A DNA stretch of 64,000 nt, taken from the NCBI GenBank assembly GCA_958436175.1, contig CAUBJF010000008.1, forward strand, positions 50,822-114,821. The letters run 5' to 3'. Each line of letters starts with the position of its first letter. Position 1 is the first letter of the stretch. The position numbers and the translations under genes were made by a program. This DNA comes from an uncultured Muribaculaceae bacterium (lineage in GTDB: Bacteria; Bacteroidota; Bacteroidia; Bacteroidales; Muribaculaceae). The notes under the pieces are model-generated. The model ran no database searches and was not told the DNA's origin. It was given only the letters and a program-made list of their open reading frames with translations. Shown here in pieces: positions 8,676-17,963 of the stretch.

Positions 8676-10004
8676 TTATTCTTTAGCCCTAAGGAAGTCG
8701 ACCAGTCCTGGGTCATTGAAATGCGGAACATCCTTTGTTGTTATCTCGCCCGAGCGGTCAATGAAGAAATAAGACGGAAAACCTTGTATATTGAGTATTG
8801 CCATTATCCTGTTTGACATATCTTCATCCGGTACGAAGATATGTACGGCATTGTGTACGGCAGGTGCAAGCTTCTTCCATGATTCCATATCGGACTTGAG
8901 CCATATTATGGCAAAAGTTATGTCGGAGTCCTTGAAATACTGCCGTACATCTTCTGTGGTTGCCAGTGCAGCCCGGCATGGACCGCACCAGGTAGCACTC
9001 ACGTCGACATATACCGGTTGCGAAGCAAAACGCTTTTTCAGCCATCCGACAGGATTCTCGTCGGAGATACTACTTACGGCGCCATCGGCCATCACGGCCA
9101 TATCACCCGGCTCCAGTCCCGAAAAATCAAATGTAGAGTCTGTCAGGGCAAAGAGGCGGTCGTAATATGCCGGGTTGACAAAATCATCTCGGGAAGGTAT
9201 CTTGGCATTCTCGCCTGCTGCATACATCAAATCGCGGATTACCGACTTTGGTGTCTTATCGATATATTCCGGATTCTTATTCAGCAAGGCACTCAGGTGA
9301 TACGGGAAAATCATGACCTTGGTATTCCGTTCATTGAATATGTCAAAGAGCGAATCTGTAAAGAAGGCCGTCTGTTCCTCAATCCCCTTGCCTCGGAAAC
9401 CCATAGCGAGGTTTGCCGGAATAAAAATGTTGTCAAGATGGAGTAACTCAGCTGTTTCCGACGATAGCGACTTTTCCTCAATATATTTGTCGACGATAGC
9501 CTGCAGCCGTACGACCTCGTTTTTAAACATCGGCATATAGTCGGACAGGGCAACGGTGTCTGGTGGAAGCTGCAATCCGTAGTAGCCGGGAGCCAGCTCT
9601 TGGGAAGCATGTGAATATTCCTCGTTAAGCCGGGCATGGTCGCCGGAAAGATGAAACTCGACAGGAGACTTGGCAGCATCAATACATACAAAAATAGAGT
9701 CGCCCGGTTCCGCAAAAGCATTTATAAACTGTCTGTTGAAGTTAACCGTAAACGTATGGCCGTAATAAAAGGGGATTCTAAGGTCAAAACGTCCGGAAGA
9801 ATCAAGCTCTGCAATACACCGCTTGCTTTTCTCGCTGATATCGCATTCATTGACAATCAAAGTTTGCGGATTACCATCCGCTTCTCCGTTTACCACGCCG
9901 GAAACTTTGATAGACCAAGGGTCATGTGCAGTCTCCGGAACCGAAACCGCCGTAGCCGGAAGCATCAGCAAGCTCACCAATATGGTTGAAATAATTCTAT
10001 GCAT
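8676..10004 (-). CDS. Exported thioredoxin-fold (TlpA-like) protein
   Basis: The 442-residue protein starts with a signal peptide (about residues 1-20, ending near ATAVS). It continues with a beta-rich region containing a DSSGRFDLRIPFYYGH segment, as in the DUF4369-type N-termini of Bacteroidetes thiol-disulfide proteins. A C-terminal thioredoxin domain carries the active site WCGPC in VDVSATWCGPCRAAL, and the cis-Pro is in IQGFPSYFFID. It probably reduces or isomerises disulfides in the periplasm, but its partner is unknown. It has no close co-directional neighbour: the gene upstream ends 54 bp away, beyond a 17-bp tandem repeat. Confidence 0.9.
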   Translation of the reverse strand: MHRIISTILVSLLMLPATAVSVPETAHDPWSIKVSGVVNGEADGNPQTLIVNECDISEKSKRCIAELDSSGRFDLRIPFYYGHTFTVNFNRQFINAFAEPGDSIFVCIDAAKSPVEFHLSGDHARLNEEYSHASQELAPGYYGLQLPPDTVALSDYMPMFKNEVVRLQAIVDKYIEEKSLSSETAELLHLDNIFIPANLAMGFRGKGIEEQTAFFTDSLFDIFNERNTKVMIFPYHLSALLNKNPEYIDKTPKSVIRDLMYAAGENAKIPSRDDFVNPAYYDRLFALTDSTFDFSGLEPGDMAVMADGAVSSISDENPVGWLKKRFASQPVYVDVSATWCGPCRAALATTEDVRQYFKDSDITFAIIWLKSDMESWKKLAPAVHNAVHIFVPDEDMSNRIMAILNIQGFPSYFFIDRSGEITTKDVPHFNDPGLVDFLRAKE

Positions 10005-10010
10005 GTTTTG

Positions 10011-10044
10011 AATTTTCTGTCTATAATAATTTTCTGTCTATAAT
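10011..10044. repeat. 17-bp perfect tandem duplication
   Basis: AATTTTCTGTCTATAAT occurs twice in direct succession (10011-10027 and 10028-10044). It lies between the TlpA-like gene and the end of the regulator gene, within the likely upstream region of the former. Confidence 0.85.
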
Positions 10045-10058
10045 ATATGTTCCCCAGA

Positions 10059-11225
10059 TCAGTTGTCGCGGTGGAGGTTGCGGTATTCGCGGGGGGAGTA
10101 GCCGTAGAGTGTCTTGAACTGGCGTGAGAGGTTCTTCATGTCGATTATTCCGAGGGTCTCGGCGATGTGCGACACGGAGTCGTCGCTTGTGGCGAGGCGG
10201 TAGGCGAACATTTCCATGCGTCGGCGAAGGCAGTACTCGTGGATAGTGTGGTTTGTCGCCTTCTTGAAGCGCACTTCGAGCAGACGCCTCGACATAGGGA
10301 CATGGGAAAGGATGTCGGCAACCGATATGTTGGAAGCTATATTCTGGTGGATGTACGACAGGGCCGCACGAATGTGTTCGTCGTCGGTAGCGAAGAAGTC
10401 GGTCGACAGACGCCCCATCACTTGTGCGCCGTCGATCACTATGTCGTGGAGAAGCCCTGGATTGCATCCCGAGGCAAAATACTGGTCTATCATTTCGCCA
10501 AGCTCGTAGCCGCCTTTCTCGACATCGAGATCTATGCTCGACAGGGGAGGCTCTGTCAGCGCCGATATCATTTCGTCGTTGTCGACACCGAGAATAGATA
10601 TCGTGTCGGGGACACGTATTCCGAGCGAGCGGCAAATGTCGAGGACACGGCTGCCGTAGTTGTCGTCGCAGGCGAGCAGGGCGGTGCCTTCGGGGAGGCT
10701 GCGCACCCACTCGCGCAGACTTTCGATATCGTAGGACCAGTAGTCGGTATCGGGCACGGTCTCGAGGAGGCGCAGACGGCTTTTGACCTCGGCTTTTCGC
10801 AGAGTGTCGAAGAAGCCGTCGCGACGTTCCTGCGACCATACGGTGTCGCGTATGCCGAAGAATGCGAATTTCTGGAATCCCTGACGCAGGAAGAACTGTG
10901 CGGCGAGCTGCCCGGTACGGCGGTAGTTTCCCGTGATATTGGGCATTGTCTTGAAGCGTACGCGGTGGTCCTGCGCAATGCAGAGGATTCCACGTCGCTG
11001 GAACATACCGATGTCGTCGTCCTTCTCGAATCGGCCTATCAGCACGTTGACCCCATGATCGAGCACCCATGTCAATACTCCCGGGAGCCCTTTGTTGTTG
11101 CGGTAGGATTCGGGCATACGGTATATGCTCCAGGGCGAATGCGCCTTGGAGTAGTCGACGATGCCTTTGAGTAGCTTATAAGAGCACGATTCGGAGTAAT
11201 CGGCCAGATAGGCGATACGGATCAT
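10059..11225 (-). CDS. XylR-type transcription regulator (PBP-like sensor plus AraC HTH)
   Basis: This 388-residue protein joins a LacI/PBP1-type sugar-binding sensor to an AraC-type DNA-binding domain, the architecture of XylR. The sensor covers about residues 1-270 (IRIAYLADYSESCSYKLLKG at the start, DTISILGVDNDEMISALTEPPLSSID near its end). The HTH covers about 285-385 and ends with the NLSRQFKTLYGYSPREYR signature. I chose the ATG at 11225 because the protein family starts there and because it overlaps the stop of the preceding gene (ATGA). The open frame continues upstream but into that gene. It is likely co-transcribed with the GDPD-like gene and may sense a sugar or sugar phosphate. 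Confidence 0.9.
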   Translation of the reverse strand: MIRIAYLADYSESCSYKLLKGIVDYSKAHSPWSIYRMPESYRNNKGLPGVLTWVLDHGVNVLIGRFEKDDDIGMFQRRGILCIAQDHRVRFKTMPNITGNYRRTGQLAAQFFLRQGFQKFAFFGIRDTVWSQERRDGFFDTLRKAEVKSRLRLLETVPDTDYWSYDIESLREWVRSLPEGTALLACDDNYGSRVLDICRSLGIRVPDTISILGVDNDEMISALTEPPLSSIDLDVEKGGYELGEMIDQYFASGCNPGLLHDIVIDGAQVMGRLSTDFFATDDEHIRAALSYIHQNIASNISVADILSHVPMSRRLLEVRFKKATNHTIHEYCLRRRMEMFAYRLATSDDSVSHIAETLGIIDMKNLSRQFKTLYGYSPREYRNLHRDN

Positions 11226-12058
11226 TTCGCGAGCTTGGCACGCAACTGGGGCAGATTGTCGGTACCGATGATGTCGACACATTCGGCAATCTGCAGGTCC
11301 GCCCATGCTTCGGTGTCGGGGGCGCCCCAGAAGCGTATGAGCTTGCCGTCTTTATGAGCACGCGAGATGAGGTCGCGCATGATGGCGAGGTTGTCGGCAT
11401 CTATTTCGCCGGTGCCGTCCCAGGTCATGAAGTCTTCATAGTTGTCGCTGACGACGGGGACGAGCGTGGTGGGCGTGCCGTTGCCGATCTCGGAGAATTT
11501 GCCGTCGAGGAAGGCGTAGCGTATGCTGTCGTTAGGAAGGGTCTCCATAGGTCGCGCACCCGAGAAAAAGAGAAGTATAGGGCCCTCGACGAACTTACCG
11601 TTCTCGACGCGACAGAACTTGTCGGCATGTTCGGCCAAGTACGGGCGTAGGGCTGTGTAGAACTCGTCGCCGTCGCGCTTGATGTCGATCATCAGGTAGA
11701 AAGGCTTTTCGGCACCGGGATAGACGCTTCCGATACGGTCTATACGGCTGAAGAGGCTGTCCATGTACATTTCCTGAAGCGTCGAGAGAGTCGACGGGTC
11801 TTCGGGAAGGTCGTGTGCCACCAGCATGCGGCCGTCGACGAGGTAGCAGTCGGCCTCGACGCAGTTGAATCCGTTGGCAAGGGCCTCTGTAAGGGCTCCG
11901 GGACGGGAGTAGTCGTTGTGGGAGAATGCGCGGTAGAGTATTTCGACGCTGTCGGCGGGAATGCTTTCCGATTCAGCTTTTTCAGTGGATTTGGACGTGC
12001 ATGAAGCGCTAAGTATCAGGGCTGTGGCAGCCGCAATGGCGGGAACGATTTTGAGCAT
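11222..12058 (-). CDS. GDPD/PI-PLC-like phosphodiesterase lipoprotein
   Basis: This 278-residue protein resembles the glycerophosphodiester phosphodiesterase / PI-PLC-like TIM barrel family. Signature residues are His and Asn-Asp in AFSHNDY, Glu-x-Asp in CVEADCYL and the second His in MLVAHDLPE, as expected for the metal and catalytic site. The N-terminus from the ATG at 12058 is a lipoprotein signal with lipobox LSASC near residue 20, so it should be anchored to a membrane facing the periplasm. A longer frame exists upstream but has no signal-like sequence. It is coupled by ATGA to the XylR-type regulator. The substrate is not known; the barrel lacks some typical GDPD segments, so a different phosphodiester is possible. 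Confidence 0.8.
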   Translation of the reverse strand: MLKIVPAIAAATALILSASCTSKSTEKAESESIPADSVEILYRAFSHNDYSRPGALTEALANGFNCVEADCYLVDGRMLVAHDLPEDPSTLSTLQEMYMDSLFSRIDRIGSVYPGAEKPFYLMIDIKRDGDEFYTALRPYLAEHADKFCRVENGKFVEGPILLFFSGARPMETLPNDSIRYAFLDGKFSEIGNGTPTTLVPVVSDNYEDFMTWDGTGEIDADNLAIMRDLISRAHKDGKLIRFWGAPDTEAWADLQIAECVDIIGTDNLPQLRAKLAK

Positions 12059-12092
12059 GATGGCGATAGGTATAAGATTTGGATTAGAGATA

Positions 12093-12100
12093 CAAATGTA
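12093..12100 (-). promoter_or_regulatory. -7 box for the GDPD-XylR operon
   Basis: On the minus strand this reads TACATTTG, 34 bp before the lipoprotein start codon. It matches TAnnTTTG. Confidence 0.5.
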
Positions 12101-12154
12101 GTCATAATCCTCGATATTTATGCAGCACACCCTGAAAAACTCAGCTTTTTTGTT

Positions 12155-12162
12155 TACATTTG
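12155..12162 (+). promoter_or_regulatory. -7 box for the BspA-like gene
   Basis: TACATTTG lies 21 bp before the ATG at 12184 and matches the Bacteroidetes -7 consensus. It is divergent from the promoter at 12093-12100. Confidence 0.5.
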
Positions 12163-12183
12163 TAGTTCGATAAATGCCCGACG

Positions 12184-13536
12184 ATGCAACGCCGATTTCT
12201 ATGTGCTATAATGTTTTATACGGGGCTGGCGGTCTGCTGCCATGCCCTGGAGCTTAATTGCACTCCCGGTGCACTGCGTTCGCTTGCCGGCGATCCGTCT
12301 TCCGTGACAACCCTTACCGTCAGGGGCAGCGTCGATGCCTCGGACCTTTTTTTCATTGCCGAAGAAATGAATGCGCTCCGAAGTCTCGACCTTTCCGGCT
12401 CGACCATAGCCGCATCGACCATCATATCGCCTTCAGGGGTCAGCCGTACGTGGCCTTCGGGCATGATTCCCGACGGAGTCTTCGCCGCTTCGGGGCTTGA
12501 GGAGATTGTACTCCCGGCTGTCGGCACGCTGTATGTCGGCCCCTGTGCCTTCATGGGCAGCAAATTGAAGAAACTCGACATCGTTTCGGGCGAATACCGT
12601 TTCGGCGAAGCGGCCTTTGCCGGATGCGATGATATGCAGACTGTACGCATATCGGCTGCATCGACATCGGAAGGCTACCTATTCCATCGCTGCAAGTCGC
12701 TCATTTCCGCCGACATATCGGGTTTCACCTCCGTATCGGTTTCCGATTTCGCCGACTGCACGTCACTTCGTTCGGTATGCAGTACGGAAAGTCTTGTAAG
12801 CATAGGCCGGGATGCTTTCGCCCGTACGGCCTTGCAGGAAATCGACCTCTCAGAGGCCGGACACCTCGGCAGCATAGGCGACCGGGCTTTCTACGGCGAC
12901 ACTGCACTGATAAGGGTCATCCTTTCTGCAAACAGCGATATAGCTCTGGGCGAGGGCGTATTTTTCGGCTGCACCGCCATGCAGGCGCTCACACTGCCGT
13001 CCCGTCTCTCCGTCATTCCCGACTATGCCCTTGCAGATACTCGCTCGCTGACATCCCTCGCCCTGCCCTCCTCGCTCCGAAGTATAGGAAATAGTGCCAT
13101 GGCGAACGCATCGTCGCTCGGCTATCTTGATGCCAGGGGGATTAAGGAAGTCCCTGCGACAGAGGCTGACGTATGGCGCGGCGTGGACCAGCCGTCGGCG
13201 AAGCTGCATGTCGACCTCTCGGTGGCCGAACTCTTCCGCAGTGCCCCTCAGTGGAAGGAATTCGATATCATCACCGTGGCCACATCTCTTGCCGATGTCC
13301 GTACCGGCAATGTCTCCGCAAGGTTCGAAGACAAGCTGTTGGTTCTCAGCTCGGTATCTTCATATATAGAGACTGCGACGCTCTACGACCTGGGCGGAGC
13401 CGTCTTGCTCCGCGCCGATATAGGCATGGAGGCAGCGACGCTCGACACATCGTCCTGCCGGGGCAATATCTTCATTGTGCAGTGCTCGCTTGCCGACGGA
13501 AGCACAGCATCCTTTAAGTTACTACGTAATAATTGA
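12184..13536 (+). CDS. BspA-like leucine-rich repeat surface protein
   Basis: The 450-residue protein has a signal peptide (about residues 1-21) followed by leucine-rich repeats of the BspA/LRR_5 type. Examples are GVFAASGLEEIVLP, AFAGCDDMQTVRI and FADCTSLRSV, spaced about 23 residues apart over residues 45-320. The C-terminal 75 residues include LYDLGGAVLL and end NIFIVQCSLADGSTASFKLL. That layout resembles a type IX secretion or Por-type sorting domain, so surface export is plausible but not proven. Such proteins often bind host or bacterial surface molecules; no specific ligand can be named. The next gene starts within a few bases, so it may be read with trmB. Confidence 0.85.
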   Translation: MQRRFLCAIMFYTGLAVCCHALELNCTPGALRSLAGDPSSVTTLTVRGSVDASDLFFIAEEMNALRSLDLSGSTIAASTIISPSGVSRTWPSGMIPDGVFAASGLEEIVLPAVGTLYVGPCAFMGSKLKKLDIVSGEYRFGEAAFAGCDDMQTVRISAASTSEGYLFHRCKSLISADISGFTSVSVSDFADCTSLRSVCSTESLVSIGRDAFARTALQEIDLSEAGHLGSIGDRAFYGDTALIRVILSANSDIALGEGVFFGCTAMQALTLPSRLSVIPDYALADTRSLTSLALPSSLRSIGNSAMANASSLGYLDARGIKEVPATEADVWRGVDQPSAKLHVDLSVAELFRSAPQWKEFDIITVATSLADVRTGNVSARFEDKLLVLSSVSSYIETATLYDLGGAVLLRADIGMEAATLDTSSCRGNIFIVQCSLADGSTASFKLLRNN

Positions 13537-13539
13537 TTG

Positions 13540-14316
13540 ATGGGAAAGAATAAACTTCGCAAATTTGCCGAGATGGAGGATATCGACCTCGTGTTCCAAT
13601 ATCCTTTCGCACGCCTTCAGGCCGACGGTTTTCCACTGAAAGGCCGCTGGGGCAGCGATTTCTTCGGCAATGACAATCCTATAGTCCTCGAACTGGGCTG
13701 TGGCAAAGGAGAATACACCACCGGTCTTGCAGAACAGTTCCCGAACAAGAATTTCATCGGGATAGACATAAAGGGAGCCCGTATGTGGACCGGGGCCTGC
13801 CGTGCACGCGACAGCGGCCTTAAGAACGTTGCCTTCCTGCGCACGTCGATCGAGCTTCTCGAAAACTTTTTCGCCCCCGGGGAGGTTTCGGAAATATGGA
13901 TCACATTCCCCGACCCCCAGATGAAGAAGGTACGCAAACGCCTCACGGGCACCCGTTTCATCGAATTGTACCGCAAGGTCATGTCTCCCGACGGACTTAT
14001 ACACCTCAAGAGCGACAGCCCTTTCCTCTACGCCTATACGTCCATGATGGCGCTGCACAACAGACTCGAAATAGAGACCGATACCTCCGACCTCTACGCC
14101 ACCATAAGTCCCGACGACCCTATCCTCAACATACGCACCCACTACGAGCAGCAGTGGCTCGCCCGAGGGCTGACAATCAAGTATTTCTGCTTCCGCCCCG
14201 GCACCGTCGCGCTCAGCGAGCCGCCCGAAGCCGATACAATCCCCGAAGACACCTACCGAAGCTATTCGCGCGGTGTGATCCAGGGAAACATAGAGCCCGA
14301 CGAAGACGATTTATAA
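13540..14316 (+). CDS. trmB: tRNA (guanine-N7-)-methyltransferase
   Basis: TrmB methylates N7 of guanosine 46 in the variable loop of tRNAs using S-adenosylmethionine. The 258-residue protein has the SAM-binding motif LELGCGKGEYTTGLA, IGIDIKGARMW, and the signature ITFPDPQMKKVRKRLTG followed by HLKSDSPFLYAYT. The frame also allows a TTG at 13537, but the ATG at 13540 starts MGKNKLRKF as in homologues. It begins 3 bp after the preceding stop and is 22 bp upstream of mrp. Confidence 0.96.
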   Translation: MGKNKLRKFAEMEDIDLVFQYPFARLQADGFPLKGRWGSDFFGNDNPIVLELGCGKGEYTTGLAEQFPNKNFIGIDIKGARMWTGACRARDSGLKNVAFLRTSIELLENFFAPGEVSEIWITFPDPQMKKVRKRLTGTRFIELYRKVMSPDGLIHLKSDSPFLYAYTSMMALHNRLEIETDTSDLYATISPDDPILNIRTHYEQQWLARGLTIKYFCFRPGTVALSEPPEADTIPEDTYRSYSRGVIQGNIEPDEDDL

Positions 14317-14338
14317 CAACGCAAACACAGGTATTTCA

Positions 14339-15439
14339 ATGACACTATATCCATCTCTTATCACCGACGCGCTCCGCACCGTCCGCTATCCCGGCTCGGG
14401 ACGCAACATCGTCGAACTCGACATGGTCGAGGACGATATCCGTATCGACGGCAATCATGTGAGCTTCACCCTCCTTTTCGACAAGCCTACCGACCCCTTC
14501 AAGGCATCGCTTGTGAAATCGGCCGAAGCAGCCATCAAGCTTGCCGCCCCCGAAGCAGAAGTTGAAATTAAGACAGCCAGCCGCATGCAGGCGCGTGCAA
14601 AAGCCGAGGCTCCCAAGGCACTCCCCGGAGTCAAGAATATCATCGCCGTATCGTCCGGCAAAGGCGGTGTCGGCAAATCGACCGTAGCCGCCAACCTTGC
14701 AGTCGCGCTCGCTGCCGAAGGCTATTCCGTAGGCCTTCTCGATGCGGATATCTTCGGCCCTTCGGTGCCAAAGATGTTCGGACTTGAAAAGACGGAGCTG
14801 TACATGCACGAAGTCGACGGCCGCAATCTTATCATCCCTGCCGAGGCCTACGGCGTGAAGGTGCTTTCCATCGGCTTCCTCATCGACCCGGGCAGCGCGG
14901 CAGTATGGCGCGGCGCGATGGCCTCCAACGCCCTCAAACAGCTCATCGAGCAGGCCGACTGGGGCGAGCTCGACTATTTCCTCATTGATATGCCTCCCGG
15001 CACGAGCGACATACACCTCACGCTGGTGCAAACACTCGGTGTCACCGGCGCTATCGTCGTCACTACGCCGCAGCTCGTCGCCCTGGCCGACGCGCGTAAG
15101 GGTATCGCCATGTTCCGCGACCCCAAGATCAACGTGCCGGTCCTCGGTCTCGTCGACAATATGGCTTGGTTCACGCCCGAAAAGCATCCCGACGAACGCT
15201 ACTACCTCTTCGGCGATGTGAAAGATGTCGATGCCCTTGCCGCAGAATACGATGTGCCTGTCCTCGCCGAGATACCCCTTGTAGCCTCCGTGGGCGAACA
15301 TTCCGACAGCGGCCGTCCTATCGTCACCGAGCCTACGGCCTCGGCGATGTCGTTCATGCACCTGGCTCATGAGGTCATCGACGCTGTCGACCGCCGCAAC
15401 CGCGAGCTGCCCCCGACAGAGAAAGTCCACACGAAGTGA
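14339..15439 (+). CDS. mrp: Mrp/NBP35-type Fe-S cluster carrier ATPase
   Basis: This 366-residue P-loop protein carries or transfers iron-sulfur clusters in the cytoplasm. The N-terminal 90 residues fit the MIP18/DUF59 domain. The ATPase begins with the deviant Walker A VSSGKGGVGKST and includes LDADIFGPSVP and DMPPGTSD. The CxxC that many Mrp proteins use is absent at the usual place, where the protein reads DNMAWFTPEKHPDERYYLFG; this form is common in Bacteroidetes, as far as I recall. It lies between trmB and aroQ, with 1 bp to aroQ. Confidence 0.95.
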   Translation: MTLYPSLITDALRTVRYPGSGRNIVELDMVEDDIRIDGNHVSFTLLFDKPTDPFKASLVKSAEAAIKLAAPEAEVEIKTASRMQARAKAEAPKALPGVKNIIAVSSGKGGVGKSTVAANLAVALAAEGYSVGLLDADIFGPSVPKMFGLEKTELYMHEVDGRNLIIPAEAYGVKVLSIGFLIDPGSAAVWRGAMASNALKQLIEQADWGELDYFLIDMPPGTSDIHLTLVQTLGVTGAIVVTTPQLVALADARKGIAMFRDPKINVPVLGLVDNMAWFTPEKHPDERYYLFGDVKDVDALAAEYDVPVLAEIPLVASVGEHSDSGRPIVTEPTASAMSFMHLAHEVIDAVDRRNRELPPTEKVHTK

Positions 15440-15440
15440 T

Positions 15441-15866
15441 ATGGCATATATAGAAATCATAAACGGCCCGAACCTCAACCTCTTGGGCCGTCGCCAGCCC
15501 GAAATCTACGGCACTGATACTCTGGAGAGTATCAATGCCGGGATAGAGGGGGCTTTCCCCGGTACGGAGTTCCGTTTCTACCAGAGCAACGGCGAAGGCG
15601 CACTCATCGACGAGCTCCAGAGAGCCGGATTTGACTCCGGCTGCCTCGGTATTGTCCTCAATGCCGGGGCATATACGCATACGTCGCTCGCCATAGCGGA
15701 TGCCATAGCCGCGCTGCCTGTCGGCGTGGTGGAAGTGCATCTCAGCAATATATTCGCGAGGGAAGAGATACGCCGCCGCTCGCTCATCGCCCCCGTATGC
15801 CGGGGCAGTATCTCGGGATTCGGCAAGAAATCGTACATCTTAGCCGTCCGCGCACTGCTGGACTGA
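15441..15866 (+). CDS. aroQ: Type II 3-dehydroquinate dehydratase
   Basis: AroQ converts 3-dehydroquinate to 3-dehydroshikimate in the shikimate pathway. The 141-residue protein starts at the ATG at 15441 with EIINGPNLNLLGRRQPEIYG, the family N-terminus that includes the catalytic Tyr. It continues with FYQSNGEGALID, NAGAYTHTSLAIADA and VEVHLSNIFAREEIRRRS. A longer in-frame start inside mrp exists but adds only mrp-overlapping sequence. The length is normal. It starts 1 bp after the mrp stop and converges on apbE, 7 bp away. Confidence 0.96.
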   Translation: MAYIEIINGPNLNLLGRRQPEIYGTDTLESINAGIEGAFPGTEFRFYQSNGEGALIDELQRAGFDSGCLGIVLNAGAYTHTSLAIADAIAALPVGVVEVHLSNIFAREEIRRRSLIAPVCRGSISGFGKKSYILAVRALLD

Positions 15867-15873
15867 GGGTTGT

Positions 15874-16599
15874 CTATTCGCCGGAGTGGCCGCGTATAAA
15901 GGCCACCTTGGCCATCACCTCGCCTTCGGCACCGGATTCGGTACGCAATTGCGCCACGCCAACGCCCTCGACAAGGCGGCCCGTGCGCGTATCGACGATA
16001 TGCCTCCGCTCCGCGCTGTCATTCCCCGAAGTCGTGAGAAAGCCGTCCTTCACGGGCCCGGGCACGTCTCCAATGGCCATTATCGAACTGTTGCCGAGGC
16101 TCACGAGGGCATCGCTGATGCCTCTGCCGAGCAGCATGGGCTTTATGCAGTCCAGTGCGTGGCCTTTGATGAAACCGGAGAGGTCAAGGATTATTCCGGG
16201 GCGCATGAGGGTGCATGTCCTGTCGGTATGACACAGGACTACGGCCCGGACAGTAGCGGCATCGTAGTCTTTCGAAGCGACAGTTATGTCGAAAAGGCCG
16301 TCGGTGCGACGGTTGTAGTCCTGGCAGATGCTGAGCATATCGAAAAGCTCGTCCGAAATCTTGACGGGCACTCCTTCGGGCGAGGCGCAGAGCCGCGAAA
16401 TCTCGCTCTGCGGAGAAAAACGGTTCCCGACACTTTCAAGTCGGCCGATGACAGAACGCACGGCTTCCGCCGCTTCCAGAAGGAAGGCATGGGAAGCCGT
16501 GCGGCTTTTCAGCAGGATATCCACACGTGTATGCATGGCCTCGAACCATACATATACGGCCTTGGTGCCGTCGGGATATTCCTGTTTCAGGTGTGGCAA
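15874..16599 (-). CDS. apbE: FAD:protein FMN transferase (ApbE family)
   Basis: ApbE attaches FMN from FAD to Thr or Ser residues of extracytoplasmic flavoproteins. This 241-residue form is short. It shows FEAMHTRVDILL at the N-terminus, VGNRFSPQSEISRLC, DLSGFIKGHALD (equivalent to the DLGGIAKGYAVD motif of the family), SLGNSSIMAIG, TTSGNDS and HIVDTRTG. No signal peptide or lipobox is visible, unlike many ApbE proteins. Its start is 4 bp after the DUF1080 gene stop, so it is the last gene of the oxidoreductase operon. That context suggests it serves an electron-transfer partner of that pathway, which is inference. The FMN acceptor is not in the window. Confidence 0.85.
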   Translation of the reverse strand: MPHLKQEYPDGTKAVYVWFEAMHTRVDILLKSRTASHAFLLEAAEAVRSVIGRLESVGNRFSPQSEISRLCASPEGVPVKISDELFDMLSICQDYNRRTDGLFDITVASKDYDAATVRAVVLCHTDRTCTLMRPGIILDLSGFIKGHALDCIKPMLLGRGISDALVSLGNSSIMAIGDVPGPVKDGFLTTSGNDSAERRHIVDTRTGRLVEGVGVAQLRTESGAEGEVMAKVAFIRGHSGE

Positions 16600-16603
16600 T
16601 TTG

Positions 16604-17947
16604 TCAAAGCTCTTTGATCTTCACGTTTTTGAACCATACCTCGTCGCCATGGTCCTGCAGGAGGATATTTCCTTCGCTACGGTTGCCGAAAGCAGGCCAG
16701 TCGCGGTATTTGCTGTATGCCACCAGGGCATCCCACTGCTGGTTGTTGCGCTCGTATTCGAGAAGCTTCTGACCGTTGAGCCAGTGCTCGACATGGTTGC
16801 CCCGGACGATTACAAGAGCCGTGTTGAACTGGTTGATATCAAACGGTTTATCCGATGGAGCCGGGATGAGGTCGTAGAGGGAGCCGAGTTTGCGGTTGCC
16901 CTTCACGCCGAGCTTGGCATCGGGATGACGCTGGTCGTCGAGAATCTGGAACTCGCAGCCGATGGCCGAGCCTTCGCCCTTGTTGAGGTCGGGATCGACA
17001 AAATACTTGATGCCGCTGTTAGCACCCTCGGTAATTTTGAAGTCGACTTTGAGCATGAAGTCCTTGTATGGCCGTACAGTCACGATATCGCCGCCGTTGG
17101 CACTCTCGGCACCGCCTGAACGCAGCACTTTGAGGACTCCGTCGTCGATCACCCATCCTTTTTCGGGGAAAGAGGCGAGACGGGCACCGCGCCAGCCCTC
17201 GCTGTCCTTGCCGTTGAAGAGCAGCGTCCAGCCCTCGGCGGCCTCAGCCGGGGAGATGGTGTTGTCGATGCAGTTGACCTCCGGAGCCTTGACGGGAGTG
17301 AGGTATTTCTCGACATCCTTTGTGCAGATACGTATGTCGCGCCATGCTACTTCCTGCCCCTCCTGCTCCTTGCGGTCCAGGGCATGAACCTGAAGGGCTA
17401 TGAAGCCCTCGGGAGTCATATCGTCCCAGATGTTGGCGCAAGGCACGCCGTTGATCCACGTCGCTATGCTGTTGCCGTAAGCCTCGACGCGGGCTTTGTT
17501 CCACTCTCCCTTGCGGAAAGCTGTCTTGGCCGAGGGATTCTTGATGAGGGGATAGAGCCATCCGCGACGCGCCTCGTCGTAGATGCCGCCCGACCATGCA
17601 CGTGCCGAGGGGTCGATCTCGAACTGGTAGCCATGGACACGGCCGTTGTCGCGGCTCTTGATGCTCTGGCTGCGGAGCTGCACGCCGGAGTTGAGCAGGT
17701 CGTCGACTTTGAATTCGAATTCGAGGATGAAGTCGCCGTAGTTGTTCTTGGTGACAAGGAAGGTATTGGGCTCGCCCATCTTGTTCGAACCGACTATGGC
17801 ACCGTCGCGCACGACGTATTCGGCCTTTCCGTTGAGGCGTTTCCAGCCGTTGAGGTTCTTGCCGTTGAAGAGCGGCTGCCATTCCTGGGCGTAAGCGCCG
17901 ACAAAGAAGGCTGCGACCAGGGCTATGCTTGCAAATATCTTTTTCAT
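16604..17947 (-). CDS. Exported protein with two DUF1080 (3-keto-glycoside-processing) domains
   Basis: The 447-residue protein has a signal peptide (cleaved near AYAQ) and two DUF1080 domains. The first opens WQPLFNGKNLNGWKRLNG (about 23-215) and the second opens WTLLFNGKDSEGWRGA (about 235-447). This jelly-roll family includes 3-keto-disaccharide hydrolases or lyases that cleave glycosides after C3 oxidation. It sits in an operon with two Tat-exported Gfo/Idh/MocA oxidoreductases that could supply the 3-keto sugar, which fits that pathway. The substrate glycoside cannot be read from sequence. Confidence 0.88.
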   Translation of the reverse strand: MKKIFASIALVAAFFVGAYAQEWQPLFNGKNLNGWKRLNGKAEYVVRDGAIVGSNKMGEPNTFLVTKNNYGDFILEFEFKVDDLLNSGVQLRSQSIKSRDNGRVHGYQFEIDPSARAWSGGIYDEARRGWLYPLIKNPSAKTAFRKGEWNKARVEAYGNSIATWINGVPCANIWDDMTPEGFIALQVHALDRKEQEGQEVAWRDIRICTKDVEKYLTPVKAPEVNCIDNTISPAEAAEGWTLLFNGKDSEGWRGARLASFPEKGWVIDDGVLKVLRSGGAESANGGDIVTVRPYKDFMLKVDFKITEGANSGIKYFVDPDLNKGEGSAIGCEFQILDDQRHPDAKLGVKGNRKLGSLYDLIPAPSDKPFDINQFNTALVIVRGNHVEHWLNGQKLLEYERNNQQWDALVAYSKYRDWPAFGNRSEGNILLQDHGDEVWFKNVKIKEL

Positions 17948-17963
17948 AGGTTTCTGTGTTGTA

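Noticed and set aside
10021..11070. 349-codon open frame on the minus strand
   Set aside because: It is in another frame of the XylR-type regulator gene and is rich in Arg and Pro, typical of a shadow frame.
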